64,000 bases of DNA from Puccinia triticina (Eukaryota; Basidiomycota; Pucciniomycetes; Pucciniales; Pucciniaceae), in contig NC_070562.1 of NCBI RefSeq assembly GCF_026914185.1, positions 558,001-622,000 on the forward strand. The letters are read 5' to 3'. Position 1 is the stretch's first letter. Each line of letters starts with the position of its first letter. This document shows positions 34,020 to 44,263 of this stretch, in pieces. The notes under the pieces were generated by a model. It made no database searches and was not told the DNA's origin. It worked only from the letters and a program-made list of their open reading frames with translations. A program made the translations under genes and the position numbers.

Positions 34020-35070
34020 CAATCGATGGCCGACCATTGGGTGGAGTACACACTCCGCTCAATGAACGGCAATCGAGCGGAGTATACATCCCACCCAATG
34101 ACCGGGCATCAACTGGGGTTTGTACTCCGCTGATGATGACCGGCCATTGAGTCCTGTGCACACCACTCGATGACCGGCCATTGAGCGGCGTTCTGGGGTT
34201 TAATGCCGCTCAATGGCCATTGAGTGGAGTACATACCCCACTCAATGCCCGAGTGCTCCCCCCTCGATGACCTGTCTGTACAGGTCATCGAGAGGACATG
34301 TGACTCCCCTCAATGGCTGGCACAGACCGGTCATCGAGAGGAGATGTTACTCCCCTCAATGGCTGGCACGGACCGGTCATCGAGAGGAATTATTCCCCTC
34401 GATGACCTGTATTGACCGGTCATCAAGAGGTGTAAGTCCCCTCGATGACCGGCACAGACTGATGATCATCAAGGGGAGGTGTTACTCCTCTTGATGACCC
34501 GTATAGACCGGTCATCGAGAGGTGGAAGTGCCCTCGATGACCGGCACAGACTAGTCATCAAGGGAAGGTGTTACTCCTCTCGATGACCTGGACGGACATC
34601 GAGGGGAGAGAGGAGTAACACGTCCTCTTGATGACCGGTCTGTACCGGTCATCAAGAGGTGTGAGTACCCTCAATGACCGGCACAATCCAGTCATTGAGA
34701 GGTTTGAGTCCCCTCGATGACCGGCACAGACCATTCATCGAGAGGAGGTGTGTCGAATCTCCTCGATGCCGGTTTTTACCAGTCATCGGGGGGAATCACA
34801 CCTCTCAATGACCTGTACAAACCTGTCATCGAGGTGTGACTCCCTTCAATGACCATCACGGGCCAGTCATCGAGAGGAGGTGTGAACCTCCTCAATCCAG
34901 GTCTGTACTGGTCATTGGGGGGAATCACTCCTCTCAATACCTGTACACACTGGTAATCGAGAGGTGTGAGTCCCCTCGATGAACGGCATGGACCAGTCAT
35001 CAAGAGGAGATTCCACTCCAATTAACTTTTTTTTTCTTTTGCCCCTGTGGTGTACCGGTGATCAAGAGGT
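34020..35070. repeat. Tandem hairpin array, GATGACCGGT type
   Basis: About 18 units of 42-48 bp. Each unit is CTCGATGACCGG, a short spacer, then ACCGGTCATCGAGAGG or variants, separated by GTGTKACTCCC-like linkers. The first units (34020-34250) are more irregular, with TGGAGTA linkers. The unit design matches the array at 6087-7315, but the core is GATGACC rather than GATGGCC, and there is no overall palindrome. It is non-coding; the ORFs within it only reflect the period being close to a multiple of three. Confidence 0.85.
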
Positions 35071-35099
35071 GTCAGCGGGCATCCGGGTGGGCCAGACAG

Positions 35100-35697
35100 G
35101 GTGTGTACATAGTATACCCTGCTTGACTGGGGTTCAACTTGAACCCCATATGCACTCCAGCTCTGGCTGGAGAGCTCTGCACTCTCCTTTCAGGGAGGAG
35201 AAATATCATGAATGGAGTGCTGGGGATATGCACTCTAATTTTATGGAGTGGGACTCACCGGCACTCAATACATTTGCTGGCCACTGCAGTTCTTTGTGGT
35301 GCACTCCAAAGACTCTTGAGTCCCTGGTTCTGCACTCCAGCCAACTTGGAGTATTCTACTCTGTACTCCAACAATCATTGGAGCGCGCACTCCATACACT
35401 CACTTGTGAAGTGCTTTTGGGATTGTTTTGGAGTGTACTTAGGCTGACCCAAAAAAACACCAAAAAATGCATCAGAGCAATCTACAGGGTATGGGTATAC
35501 ACAGAGGTAAAAAATCAGGTCAAAAAATTCATATATTTGGTCAATATTGTGGATCAAGTCCACCTGATCACAGTTGGGCTTAGTTTCAGCATAGGTATGG
35601 TGTATGTTATACATGTAAATTCCACAATACATCCCATACAATTCCAGTTAGGATCCGGTTAGATTGCGCCTGACATCAACCATTCTTTGAACAAAGA
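35100..35697. repeat. GCACTCC/GGAGTGC-rich block
   Basis: About ten copies of GCACTCCA or GGAGTGC in both orientations between 35150 and 35430, with local stems such as CCAGCTCTGGCTGGAG. An open plus-strand frame covers it (34979-35662) but shows no family resemblance. I treat it as repeat sequence. Confidence 0.5.
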
Positions 35698-36291
35698 TCA
35701 GACCAACTTCAAACCAACTTCGAACCAGTACCTTACAAGGTTTGGACCAAACCTCGGCATGAATTGAGAGAAGGCACTCGTAAACAGGTGCTGAGCAAAC
35801 ATCCGTGGTGTCACTGGAAAGTTTAATAAAATGATGATAAGCTTACCTTCTACCCATATTGCAGCAATTTGGTCACCTGTTGGGAGGTTGTGAACCCTTT
35901 GATGATAATTTGTAGCATTATCAGTGAGCCTTATTGATCTATTTGGAGTTATTTCAGATGCAACACGTTCAAAATGGTGTATGAGAGGATTGTAATGGTG
36001 GAGTATTGATTGGGTTCTTTGCATAAGTCCTGGAAGTAGATCTCAACCATGAACCCTTTGGTTTTCAAACTCATTTTCTGTGTCATATATATATATAGCT
36101 GTAAGGTTTGGGGACTTCTTGTGGAAGTGAGAGCAAACTTCCAATGTTATGGTGGATTTTCCCCTTCCCCTTGAATGTGTAGATACCTTGGCCTTGATTG
36201 TTGAGTGTGTTGAGTTGTCTGTTAGTCTGCTACCATGATGTATCACCACAGTATGGAGAAACAAAGGGTAGTTACAATACGCGTAACACAT
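35698..36291 (-). pseudogene. Helitron replicase, Helitron-like N domain fragment
   Basis: Two adjoining frames encode LTAIYIYDTENEFENQRVHG (36043 side) and then ILHHYNPLIHHFERVASEIT and NLPTGDQIAAIW (36024 side). These correspond to the conserved segment before the HUH replication domain of Helitrons. A stop separates the frames. It lies in the order expected between 36790-37148 and 31963-32700. Confidence 0.7.
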
Positions 36292-36648
36292 AGATAATGG
36301 TAATGTATAAACAGATTTTGTTTTGTTATCTAAATGTTACGCGTAACACCGGTGCAATCACGTTATTGCACCACATTGAGCCGTTTTTTTATGATTGTTG
36401 TGTTATCCGGGCGTGCGGAGCCCCTGAGAACAAGCAAAAAATGAGGCTAAAAAAGCCTTAAATGGTCCGTTATTGCATTATCAGGGAGATAACGCAATAA
36501 CAGGCCTCATTTTTTAGGCCTGTTACGTTACGTGCGGGGCCTGAAATGACCCGTTCCTAGTAAAGTAGTGGGGGGGCCCGGATAACGGGGGTAGTTATGT
36601 TACCAAAATTGCACGGATAACGCAACATAATGCAACTACCCTTTGTTG
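36274..36648. mobile_element. MITE-like element, AAAGGGTAGTT ends
   Basis: The left end ACAAAGGGTAGTTACAATAC and the right end TGCAACTACCCTTTGT form imperfect terminal inverted repeats. The interior contains further stems (AATGAGGC with GCCTCATT; GTTACGCGTAAC). No clear target duplication. Confidence 0.6.
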
Positions 36649-36703
36649 TATGGACGGCTGTTGGATTGACCCATGAGCACTACCAACCAACCACCCAGCA
36701 ACA

Positions 36704-36790
36704 AGCATCTGTAGCCTAGTTGGTAAGGGCAGCACTCTAGCATGTGTCTCTGCATAGCTGAGGTTGTGAGTTCAACTCTCACCAGACACA
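36704..36790 (+). ncRNA. tRNA-like sequence (pol III promoter; SINE head or tRNA pseudogene)
   Basis: Box A-like TAGCCTAGTTGG (36712-36723) and box B-like GAGTTCAACTC (36768-36778). The T arm is a perfect 5-bp stem (GTGAG/CTCAC), the D arm pairs GCC/GGC, and a CTC/GAG stem suits a long variable arm. The acceptor stem is only 5 of 7 paired and the anticodon stem is poor, so it is not called a functional tRNA. TTTT follows at 36797. It lies in the Helitron relic. Confidence 0.45.
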
Positions 36791-37148
36791 TCTTCATTTT
36801 ACAGTCTCTACAGAGTGCAGCTCTGGTTGCAGCATTGACTCCAAGAGATTTAAATGTGAAGTTGCTATTTATCAGGCAGATGGATTTAATCAGTTGATTT
36901 CTGACATTTGAGTGATCTTGAGTTGCATTCTTGAACATCTGAAGTAATTCAGGGGGTGGGGGAGGTTGTTGTAAAGTGATCCTGCCTTGGCGGCAGCAAA
37001 GTGAGTTTGTTTCTCCTGTGAAGAGTATGGCATCACAGTGTACGCAATGTGTCACTGCCCTCAAATTATAAGGCCTGAATCCAGCAGGTTCAGTCTGACC
37101 CCATGCAATTGGCTGGTTTACATGCTGTTGTAAAAGGATAACAACCAA
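36790..37148 (-). pseudogene. Helitron replicase, N-terminal zinc-finger-like fragment
   Basis: The frame contains CVHCDAILFTGETNSLCC, RQGRITLQQPPPPPELLQMF and NSNFTFKSLGVN, the typical start of rust and other fungal Helitron replicases (Cys-pair motif, Pro-rich stretch, SLG motif). After SLGVN the frame runs into the tRNA-like sequence and ceases to look like a replicase. Confidence 0.7.
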
Positions 37149-37278
37149 AGTGGAAGAGGAAGGAGAGCAGCAGGAATGCCGAGATCAGAAGATAGTTCTG
37201 ATAAGCTTAAAACTTAAGAACTTAGTTGATGATACTTATGTAGCATTGTTGCAAGAAGTGTACTTAGAGCGGAGTAAA

Positions 37279-38140
37279 CACTGCAAGAAAAACTCTAGAA
37301 ACTGCTTGCAGTTGAGATGCAGCAAGCTTGAATCAAGCCTCAGCTCAAGCTGGAGTCAAGCACCCAAATTCCATGCTGGTGCACCTTGAGTGTGTACCAA
37401 CATGCAGTAGGCTGAGGCAAATTTTCAACCTTGCAAATGAGAATACCCCTGAGCAACCTTTTATTTGCTTTTAGTAAACACTCCATCTGCCATTGAATCC
37501 AGCCAGAATAGCATAACAGGGGTATGTACACATGAAAGGGATATCTACATATGAAAGGAATATGTACACATGAAAGGGGAATGTGATAAGGTGTATTAAA
37601 ACATAAAAGACACAAATGATAAAAGGGGTATGTATGCATGAAAGGGTTATGTGCAGTAAGGGGTCTTTGCACATGAAAGGGATATGTAAACATCACCAGA
37701 ATGATGAAAGGGATGTAAAAAACTCAAAGGGGACATGTAAACACCAAAGGGCCATGAATGCATGATGAAAAGGGTATGTACACATTGTGAAAGGGATACA
37801 TGCACATGAACGGGATACACACGCATGAAGGGGGTATGTGCATATAAAGGGGTATTTACACATTATGGAAGGGGTGAATGCATAAAAAAGGGACATGTGA
37901 ACATGAAAGGGGTATGTGCACATGAAAGGGGAATTTTGACATGAAAGGGGAATTTGCACAGGTATCAACTCAGCATTTTGGAGCCTGCATGTACTCAGTT
38001 CTTTGTACCTCAGACTCACTCTTGCATAAATTAAACAATGTCCATGGAATCAACCAGTGCTTGATTCTTGCATGAGGCACAGCTTGCCTTGAGGTCTTGC
38101 ATCTCAACTGCAAGCAGTTTACAGAGTTTTTCTTGCAGTG
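37279..38140. mobile_element. CACTA-like non-autonomous element, long copy 2
   Basis: 862 bp, same ends as the element at 18451, flanked by AAA (37276-37278 and 38141-38143). The interior is the same minisatellite of ATGAAAGGG(G)TATGT units, without the solo LTR. The two copies are nearly identical over the first 230 bp. Confidence 0.85.
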
Positions 38141-38764
38141 AAAGGGTCCTCCAACACAGAGGATCAATATGGTTAAGGACTGATGATTGTATTTCTTGTA
38201 TGAACTAATACATGATTTTTATAGTGTAAATACATGTGGCTTGAGCTGTGGTTAGCCAATATGCATAAGAGATGCATAAAAAGAAAGAAGACAACATTGA
38301 TGTTATGTTACCGGGAGTGCAACGGGAGGTGGGTGGAGTCCATGGAACCGTCCAGCCCCTCCCTGTACGTGCCTAGCCAAGGCACGCACCTGGCTTAGGC
38401 TGCTGTACGCGTCCAAAGGCGCCTGGCGTCGGAGATAGCGGCGCACAGGGATCAGGGGGAGGTCGGCGGCGACCTCGCAGAGTACTCAGGGTCTGCCCTT
38501 CAGAGCTCTTTCCTCCCACCAATCCCTCTCAGTATCGCCTTTCTCCTCACCCACTTCCCTGCTTTCCCTCAGCGCTCTCTGGGTCTCGCTGCCCCTCTCG
38601 GATCAAAATTTTTCGCAATTTTCAAAATTATAGTACATCAACACCCAGTATACTCCTTACTACACAACCTTATCCTCATTTCCCCCGCTATCTTGCTTAT
38701 CAACATCCTTTCCACACCAACCTTAATCCACGCATCCCTTAAACTCCAAACTTAAACGTTGCAA
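38141..38764. other. 5' untranslated region of the DIRS-like element
   Basis: GC-rich sequence from about 38325 (TTACCGGGAGTGC) to the first ORF, with CT-rich stretches. I could not delimit the terminal repeat because the 3' part of the element is lost. Confidence 0.4.
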
Positions 38765-40283
38765 ATGTCTGGATTAAACATCCAAGATACAACAAACACG
38801 GTTAAAGCCGCCGCCCAAAAAACTGCCCCAGTGGCAGGTGAGGAAAGCCAAATGGCACACCAAACACCCACCCAGACCCAAGAGCTAGACGCAGATGGAA
38901 GCCAACAGGCGACATCGTCACAAGCCCCAGGTCCAGCCCCCAAACCCCCGAAAGCCACAAAAGCGCCAAAGGCAAGCAAGCCGACAACCCGTGCCGCGGC
39001 GAAAAACGTCGCGACGAACCCAAGAACCGATACCACCAAGGAAGAACCCCAAAGAGAGCTACTCAGGGACCCGGAAATAGCGGAAATCCCCGCCCCCACA
39101 TGCGGTAAGCAAGGGAAACTGAGCAGTCAAGAACAGAACTAACTAGTTCGGACATCCAAACCTTCCCACAGAGCCAAAGACATCCGAAGAGATCCCCGTA
39201 GTCAAAGGGAATGACGGGAAGTTGGAAGCAGACGCAAATCAAGAAGCCCGAATGATCCTGATGAACAAGATGGTCAAGGCGGAGAAAGACGGAGATGACG
39301 CCATGGCCGACCGATACATGAAAATGTACGAAGCGGTCGTAGCAGACCAGAAGCATAGCGGACAGAAAACCGGCCTGATCCAGGCAGAACCCATCATCAC
39401 CGCTCCCCCCGGCGTTCCCCAGAAGAGACCGGCCCTCGCCGAAACAACTCAGGTTCGGAACGTAAAGTTCATCGTAGGTCGATCTAACTCCCACGACGAT
39501 GATGGCTTCCCTCCTTACTTCCACAAACTCCTCCTCGAATGCAAAGGCCCCCTCCCCCTCACCATCTTCAACAGAGAGTGGCAAGAGAAGGCTTTGGCCA
39601 AACACTCAAAGAATAGGCCGAAGATTGAAGAGACGACATCCAAGAAAGGACTCCGATACCACGGGTTCCCGGTACCAGATGAATTTTCTCAAAATTTCTC
39701 TGATTGGACTCTCAACCACAGATGCTTTCACCTGACCATGAGAGACAGATACCACTATCTGGTCCTCGCAGAGTGGATCCTGGCTCACAAAGAGCACTGC
39801 GACAGACTCCACAGAAAACAAGGTTTCATGGTGGCCCTCCGGTACAACATCCGGATTAGAAACAACGCCTTTGCGTTCAGAGTCGAAGAGAACGGAGAAG
39901 AGTCTTTCTCCGACATCTCCCAGTTCAAACAAGAAACCGCCGACGAGGCGATCTCCACGTGCCGCGACTTCAACGAAATCGGCCTCGCAGACAATCCGTA
40001 CGCAATAGGAGACGGCAAAGTTGGAGGCGATCCAATGAAAGGAGTCCGCCCCTTGAGAGCTACTCAATCCAATCCCCCAGCTCAACCGAACCCTCCAAAA
40101 GCCAAACCCAACCAAAAAGGCCACCCTGAAGACAGCTCCTCCTCAACCGCAACTCCAGGCCATAGCTCCCTCCCTCAGAAGCCCGATCAGGGTCGAGGCC
40201 CGCCGAGGAGCGGTTACAAAGGAAACAACTTCAACCCTAATCACACGGGTGGAAGCGTCCGCAACCGCAACCAAGACCAGTAG
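38765..40283 (+). CDS. DIRS-like element ORF1, gag-like, spliced
   Basis: Two exons, 38765-39104 and 39172-40283, with a 67-nt GT-AG intron, join in frame to 483 residues. The N-terminal part is Ala/Pro/Lys/Gln-rich and disordered. The second exon holds an amphipathic segment (EARMILMNKMVKAEKDG) and a compact conserved-looking domain (HKLLLECKGPLPLTIFN through VALRYNIRIRNNAFAF). It ends in a basic Arg/Gly/Asn-rich tail (GRGPPRSGYKGNN), as in nucleic-acid-binding gag proteins. It lies 370 bp upstream of the reverse-transcriptase ORF on the same strand. An intron inside a retroelement ORF is unusual. Confidence 0.65.
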
Positions 40284-40652
40284 GTCCCCTCTCCTTCCTG
40301 TTTCACATCCCGCTCCTCCCCCCCTAACATTTCGTGTGTACCCATCCAGAACTGCCCCCTTCTGAAAGACACCGGTCGCGCCGAAATCCCTTCCCCCCTT
40401 CCTTTTATCCTTGTTCCTCAATCGCTTCCCCCCGGAATCCCCCCAATCCTTCCTCTTTGTTTTCTCCCTATCTCTCTTCCCCCTTAGTCACCATCCATAG
40501 CCTATCCCCCCCCGCTCATCCAATGACCACCCATTACTTGTAATAGTCATGGTCTAACGCAATATGATAAGAGAACCTACCCCTGACCCCATGCATCTTG
40601 TGCGACCCACAGAGATACACCTCCAGAGCAAGCGATCCAATGCTCACCAGAA

Positions 40653-42320
40653 ATGTCGCCAATACCTGAAGCGCACAGCCCAAGCCCGCCGCGATGGCCA
40701 GCGCATGTGACATGTGAGATGAACATAACGGAGTGGGAGAAAGCCTTACTCCAGGCCGGGCTGATGGACGAATACAGCAACATCATATGCGGCTTCCGAG
40801 AAGGATTCCACCAGGGAATCCCGGAGCATAATCTAGGTACAGGAGTCCCATATTATACTCCCCCAAACCATCAAGGCGCGTTGCTAGCAAGAGAAAAGAT
40901 CAAGTCCACGATAGCGAAAGAAATCGCCGCAGAAAGGATGTTCGGACCCTTCACCACGGAGCAATTGATGGAACGATATGATTTCTTCAGGACGGACCCC
41001 CTGGGAGCGGCGGTGAACGGCGACGGCTCAATACGTCCGATAAACGACCTCTCCTTTCCCCGGAACGACCCAAGAATCCCTTCAGTCAACTCTTTCGTCG
41101 ACAAACTTGACTACATGACAACCTGGGATGATTTTGAAACGAAATCACGATTCTTCCACAGCCAAACCCAGCCGCTACTCCTAGCGATCTTTGACTGGGA
41201 GAAGGCCTACCGCCAAATCCCAACATCCAAAGATCAATGGCGCTACCTTATGGTGCGGGACTTTAACGGCGGAATCCTAATTGACACCAGGATTGCCTTC
41301 GGCGGCGTAGCGGGGTGCGGATCGTTTGGCCGACCGGCAGACGCCTGGAAAGAACTCATGAAGAAAGAGTTTGACCTCGTCAACATCTTCCGATGGGTCG
41401 ACGATAACCTATTCGTCAAGACGACCCACTCCAAAGTGGAAATGGATCACATTGTCGCAAGATCTGAGCAACTAGGCGTCAAAACGAACGCAACAAAATT
41501 CTCGCTGTTCAAAGAAGAACAGAAATATATTGGCTTCGTCTGGAATGCCACCAAAAAGACGGTTAGACTTCCAGACAACAAGAAGTACCAGCGGGTACAA
41601 CAAGTGAAAGCCTTCCTCATACCGGGCACGGAATTCACTTTTGCGCAAGTTGAACAGCTGGCGGGTTGGCTAAACCACGTTTTGTACATCCTCCCACAAC
41701 TGCGGTGTTACCTTAACAGCCTGTACCAATGGATGAACGGCTGGATACACAGGAGGACCAAACGCACTCTCCCGAAAGACGCGTGGGTCGACCTCAAATA
41801 TTGGCTATCAATGCTCCTTCAATACAAGGAGACACGGATGATCCAAAACCCAGACCCAATCGAAATTGGGTGGGTGGGGGATGCCTCTACCAGCTTTGGA
41901 ATAGGCGTCCTCATCGGCAAGAGGTGGGCCCAATTTCAACTGGCTCAAGGCTGGGACCAAGGCCCAGAGCCGGAAAGAGACATTGCTTGGCTAGAGACGG
42001 TTGTGATACGACTCGGAATCCTCATCCTCAAGGAAATGGGTATCCGGCCCGGGAAGACACTGATTGTCTGGACCGACAACACCACAACTGAAACAGTTAT
42101 CCTAAAGAGGAAATCCAAGCATCCCGCAGTCAACGAAGAATGGAAGATCATTCAGAAGCTACTTGTGGACATGGAAATCAACATCGTCTCGAGACGCGTC
42201 ACATCAAAAGAAAACGCCGCAGATGCCCTGTCACAAGGCGATAGATCCAGGCATGACAAGCAGTTTCAAGTAGCAGTAGTGGTCCCGTGGGACTTAGAAT
42301 ACCGTTTGTTTCAAGTGTAG
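40653..42320 (+). CDS. DIRS-like reverse transcriptase and RNase H
   Basis: An uninterrupted 555-residue ORF. Reverse-transcriptase motifs are seen in order: GDGSIRPINDLSFPRND, LLAIFDWEKAYRQIP (first Asp), DTRIAFGGVAGCGSFGRPAD, the catalytic FRWVDDNLFVK, and TKFSLFKEEQKYIGF with the thumb after it. The C-terminal RNase H-like part has GWVGDASTSFGIGV, WLETVVIRLGI, LIVWTDNTTTE and SKENAADALSQG. The RT, RNase H, tyrosine-recombinase order, with no protease or DDE integrase, fits DIRS-like elements of basidiomycetes. The start is taken at the first ATG; an upstream acceptor near 40637 would add PPEQAIQCSPE in frame, so splicing from ORF1 is possible. Confidence 0.85.
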   Translation: MSPIPEAHSPSPPRWPAHVTCEMNITEWEKALLQAGLMDEYSNIICGFREGFHQGIPEHNLGTGVPYYTPPNHQGALLAREKIKSTIAKEIAAERMFGPFTTEQLMERYDFFRTDPLGAAVNGDGSIRPINDLSFPRNDPRIPSVNSFVDKLDYMTTWDDFETKSRFFHSQTQPLLLAIFDWEKAYRQIPTSKDQWRYLMVRDFNGGILIDTRIAFGGVAGCGSFGRPADAWKELMKKEFDLVNIFRWVDDNLFVKTTHSKVEMDHIVARSEQLGVKTNATKFSLFKEEQKYIGFVWNATKKTVRLPDNKKYQRVQQVKAFLIPGTEFTFAQVEQLAGWLNHVLYILPQLRCYLNSLYQWMNGWIHRRTKRTLPKDAWVDLKYWLSMLLQYKETRMIQNPDPIEIGWVGDASTSFGIGVLIGKRWAQFQLAQGWDQGPEPERDIAWLETVVIRLGILILKEMGIRPGKTLIVWTDNTTTETVILKRKSKHPAVNEEWKIIQKLLVDMEINIVSRRVTSKENAADALSQGDRSRHDKQFQVAVVVPWDLEYRLFQV

Positions 42321-42493
42321 TTTCCGTCCCGCTCCTATCATGTTGTTTCACGTTTCCAAATCCTCCCTTTCCTTATCAACTCCACCCCTCCTTCCCACGA
42401 GGTTAAAAGCCCGTGGATCTCTGCAATGAAATCCCAGAACCTTCTCAAACTACCCCCGTGTGAGAAGTCCCCACTTCTTACCCTGTTCCTAGC

Positions 42494-42738
42494 ATGTCTT
42501 CCGCAGACCATTTGGTAGCCCTCACGACTCTCGCTAAAAGAGGGTCCCATCCCAGAGAACTATCCACTCAAGACAAGCATTTCCTCTTAGGCTACAGGTG
42601 GAACACCCTGACCTTCTACAAATCAGCGGTCAAGAAATACCTTAAATTCGCGGAAAGCACTAACCGGAACCCCTTCCACCTCCCACTCGCCGCCAAAGAC
42701 ATCTATGACTTCTGCTGCTGGGCGGGGCGAAAAGAATT
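42494..42738 (+). pseudogene. DIRS-like tyrosine recombinase, truncated N-terminus
   Basis: The frame MSSADHLVALTTLAKRG, LLGYRWNTLTFYKSAVKKYL, DIYDFCCWAGRKE matches the helical SAM-like core-binding domain of DIRS and Crypton tyrosine recombinases. It ends abruptly at about 42738, where unrelated sequence begins, so the catalytic domain (R-H-R-Y) is missing. Confidence 0.65.
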
Positions 42739-43197
42739 TCAACATGTTGTAAAAATATTTCTGGGGGTAGTGGTTGTCTGTGAGATCATCTTCAGCCAAA
42801 TTTCCAGCAGGAGGATCAACCAATCCAGGTTGAGATAATCTTTCTTCAATTTGTTCTTGAAGAAGCCCCAAATCAGCTTCAGGTGGGTCATCCCAGGTTG
42901 TGGGGACTGCCACAGGTGATAGATTTGTAACATTATCAGAAGATGGAAATGGATTCTGTAAATTTCCTGGTGAAGAACTTTTGGAGCTGAGCAAGTTAGC
43001 AATGGAAACTCTGGAGCTGTGGTTTCCATGATTGTTATTTTCATGGTTTTGAAAATAATGAGGCTGACAAAGAGAATGTTGGTGCTCCCTGCACAGAGGA
43101 AACAAGTTTTGGGAATGATGGGAAGATTGATGGTGTGGACTTTGTGATTGCTGGTAATGTGGACTTGATTGTTGGTAATGATGGGAGGGTGCACAGT
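42739..43197 (-). other. Unclassified insertion with minus-strand ORF
   Basis: A minus-strand frame running from inside the MITE to 42739 is Gln/His/Ser-rich (SPHHQSSHHSQNLF). It then has WDDPPEADLGLLQEQIEERL, PGLVDPPAGNLAEDDLTDNH and PQKYFYNMLKFF before crossing the truncated recombinase. The upstream His/Ser part is only the minisatellite read in frame. The PPEADLG segment could be a real exon of an unidentified element. Confidence 0.35.
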
Positions 43198-43351
43198 GGA
43201 GGACTTCCTGTTGATCTGGAAAGTCAGATCTGAGCCACCAGATATCAAATTTCGCAGGGAAATCTGGGTCCCCGAAGATCCCCAAAGTGATCCAGATTTC
43301 CCTGTGAAATCTGAAATTCCAGATCTGTTCAAAAGTGACGGGAAGTCCTCC
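43198..43351. mobile_element. MITE, GGAGGACTTCC family, copy 4
   Basis: 154 bp, ends GGAGGACTTCCTG and CGGGAAGTCCTCC, flanked by AGT on both sides (43195-43197 and 43352-43354). The interior matches 5765-5932 in reverse orientation. It is inserted in a minisatellite. Confidence 0.8.
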
Positions 43352-43640
43352 AGTGTGGACTTTGTAACTGTTGGTATTGATGGGAGGTTAGACGGTGTGG
43401 AGTTTGTGATTTTTGGTAATGATGAGAGGGTGGGTGGTGTGGACTTTGTGAATCTTGGTAATAATGGGAGGGTTGACATTGTGGAGTTTGGTAATGATGG
43501 GAGGGTGGACTGTGTGGACTTTGGATTGTTGGTAATGATGGGAGGGTGGGTGGTGTGGACTTTGTGAACCTTGGTAATAATGGGAGGGTTGATGGTTTCA
43601 AGTTTGTGATTGATGGTAATGATGTGAGGGTGGATGGTGG
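43352..43640. repeat. GTGTGGACTTTGTGA minisatellite
   Basis: Imperfect units of about 36-45 bp with GTGTGGACTTTGTGAA, TTGGTAATGATGGGAGGGT and variants. The array continues on the other side of the MITE (43115-43197). The His/Ser/Pro-rich minus-strand ORFs here are products of this repeat. Confidence 0.75.
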
Positions 43641-44263
43641 GTCTGTTGATGACCAAAATTATTTTCCAGCATTGATGCTGTCCTGAAGCTATTGTGTACA
43701 TGAAGATTTTCTAGATCATACAGATGCAGCATATTAGGTGTAAAATGATAATGAGAATCAGTACAGCCTCTTGATATGGCCACCTCAATTTGTGTATTGA
43801 GAAAAGCCAATGAGGAATATAGCTTGCTGTTCTGCAGCATAAGCTCTTCTCAATTGTTCATTGGATTGTTGCATTTTTGCAATGAAAAAAGGAAAGATTT
43901 GGTAATCAGAATGGGGAAGTTAATTGAGGTGTGATGAGGGGGACAGAATACTCATCAAAGGAGATAGGTGGTGTCTGATGAGAGTTGAATTGGTTGGGGG
44001 AACTAACAGCACATTGTGTGGTTATAAAGTGGTCTGTGTTATGAGCTGCACGCGCGCCGTACGCTATGTCACGCCTGGGACATGTTGTAGTTAGTACATG
44101 TCACAGCTCTCCATCCTAAGGGAGAGCGGAGGAGAGATCCCCAAACTCTCCTCATCTAGCAATCTACATAGTTTCCCAAGACAAGACAGGACTAGGTCTT
44201 TCTTCTCTATAGCTTCGACCATAACAGTCTGTTGAAGGCAGAGACGGGTAAAATCATGAAATC
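43641..44263. other. No gene seen
   Basis: AT-rich, with a possible relic of an LTR (TGTTATGAGCTGCACGCGCG near 44036, and a CT-rich leader after it). No coding frame. Confidence 0.35.

Noticed and set aside
34020..35070. Regular short repeats that could be taken for a CRISPR array
   Set aside because: The units are palindromic with no unique spacers of constant length, there are no cas genes, and the genome is eukaryotic.
34979..35662. 227-codon plus-strand ORF
   Set aside because: It crosses the end of the hairpin array and the GCACTCC-rich block, with no family resemblance.
36705..36790. Functional tRNA gene
   Set aside because: The acceptor and anticodon stems do not pair well enough. 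It is reported only as tRNA-like.
38752..39099. 115-codon minus-strand hydrophobic ORF, membrane-like
   Set aside because: It is antisense to DIRS-like ORF1, and its Ala/Val/Gly bias mirrors the Ala/Pro/Lys-rich coding strand.
39606..40124. 172-codon minus-strand ORF
   Set aside because: It is antisense to the second exon of DIRS-like ORF1.
43329..43601. His/Ser/Pro-rich minus-strand ORF
   Set aside because: It is the minisatellite read in frame and has no non-repeat domain.
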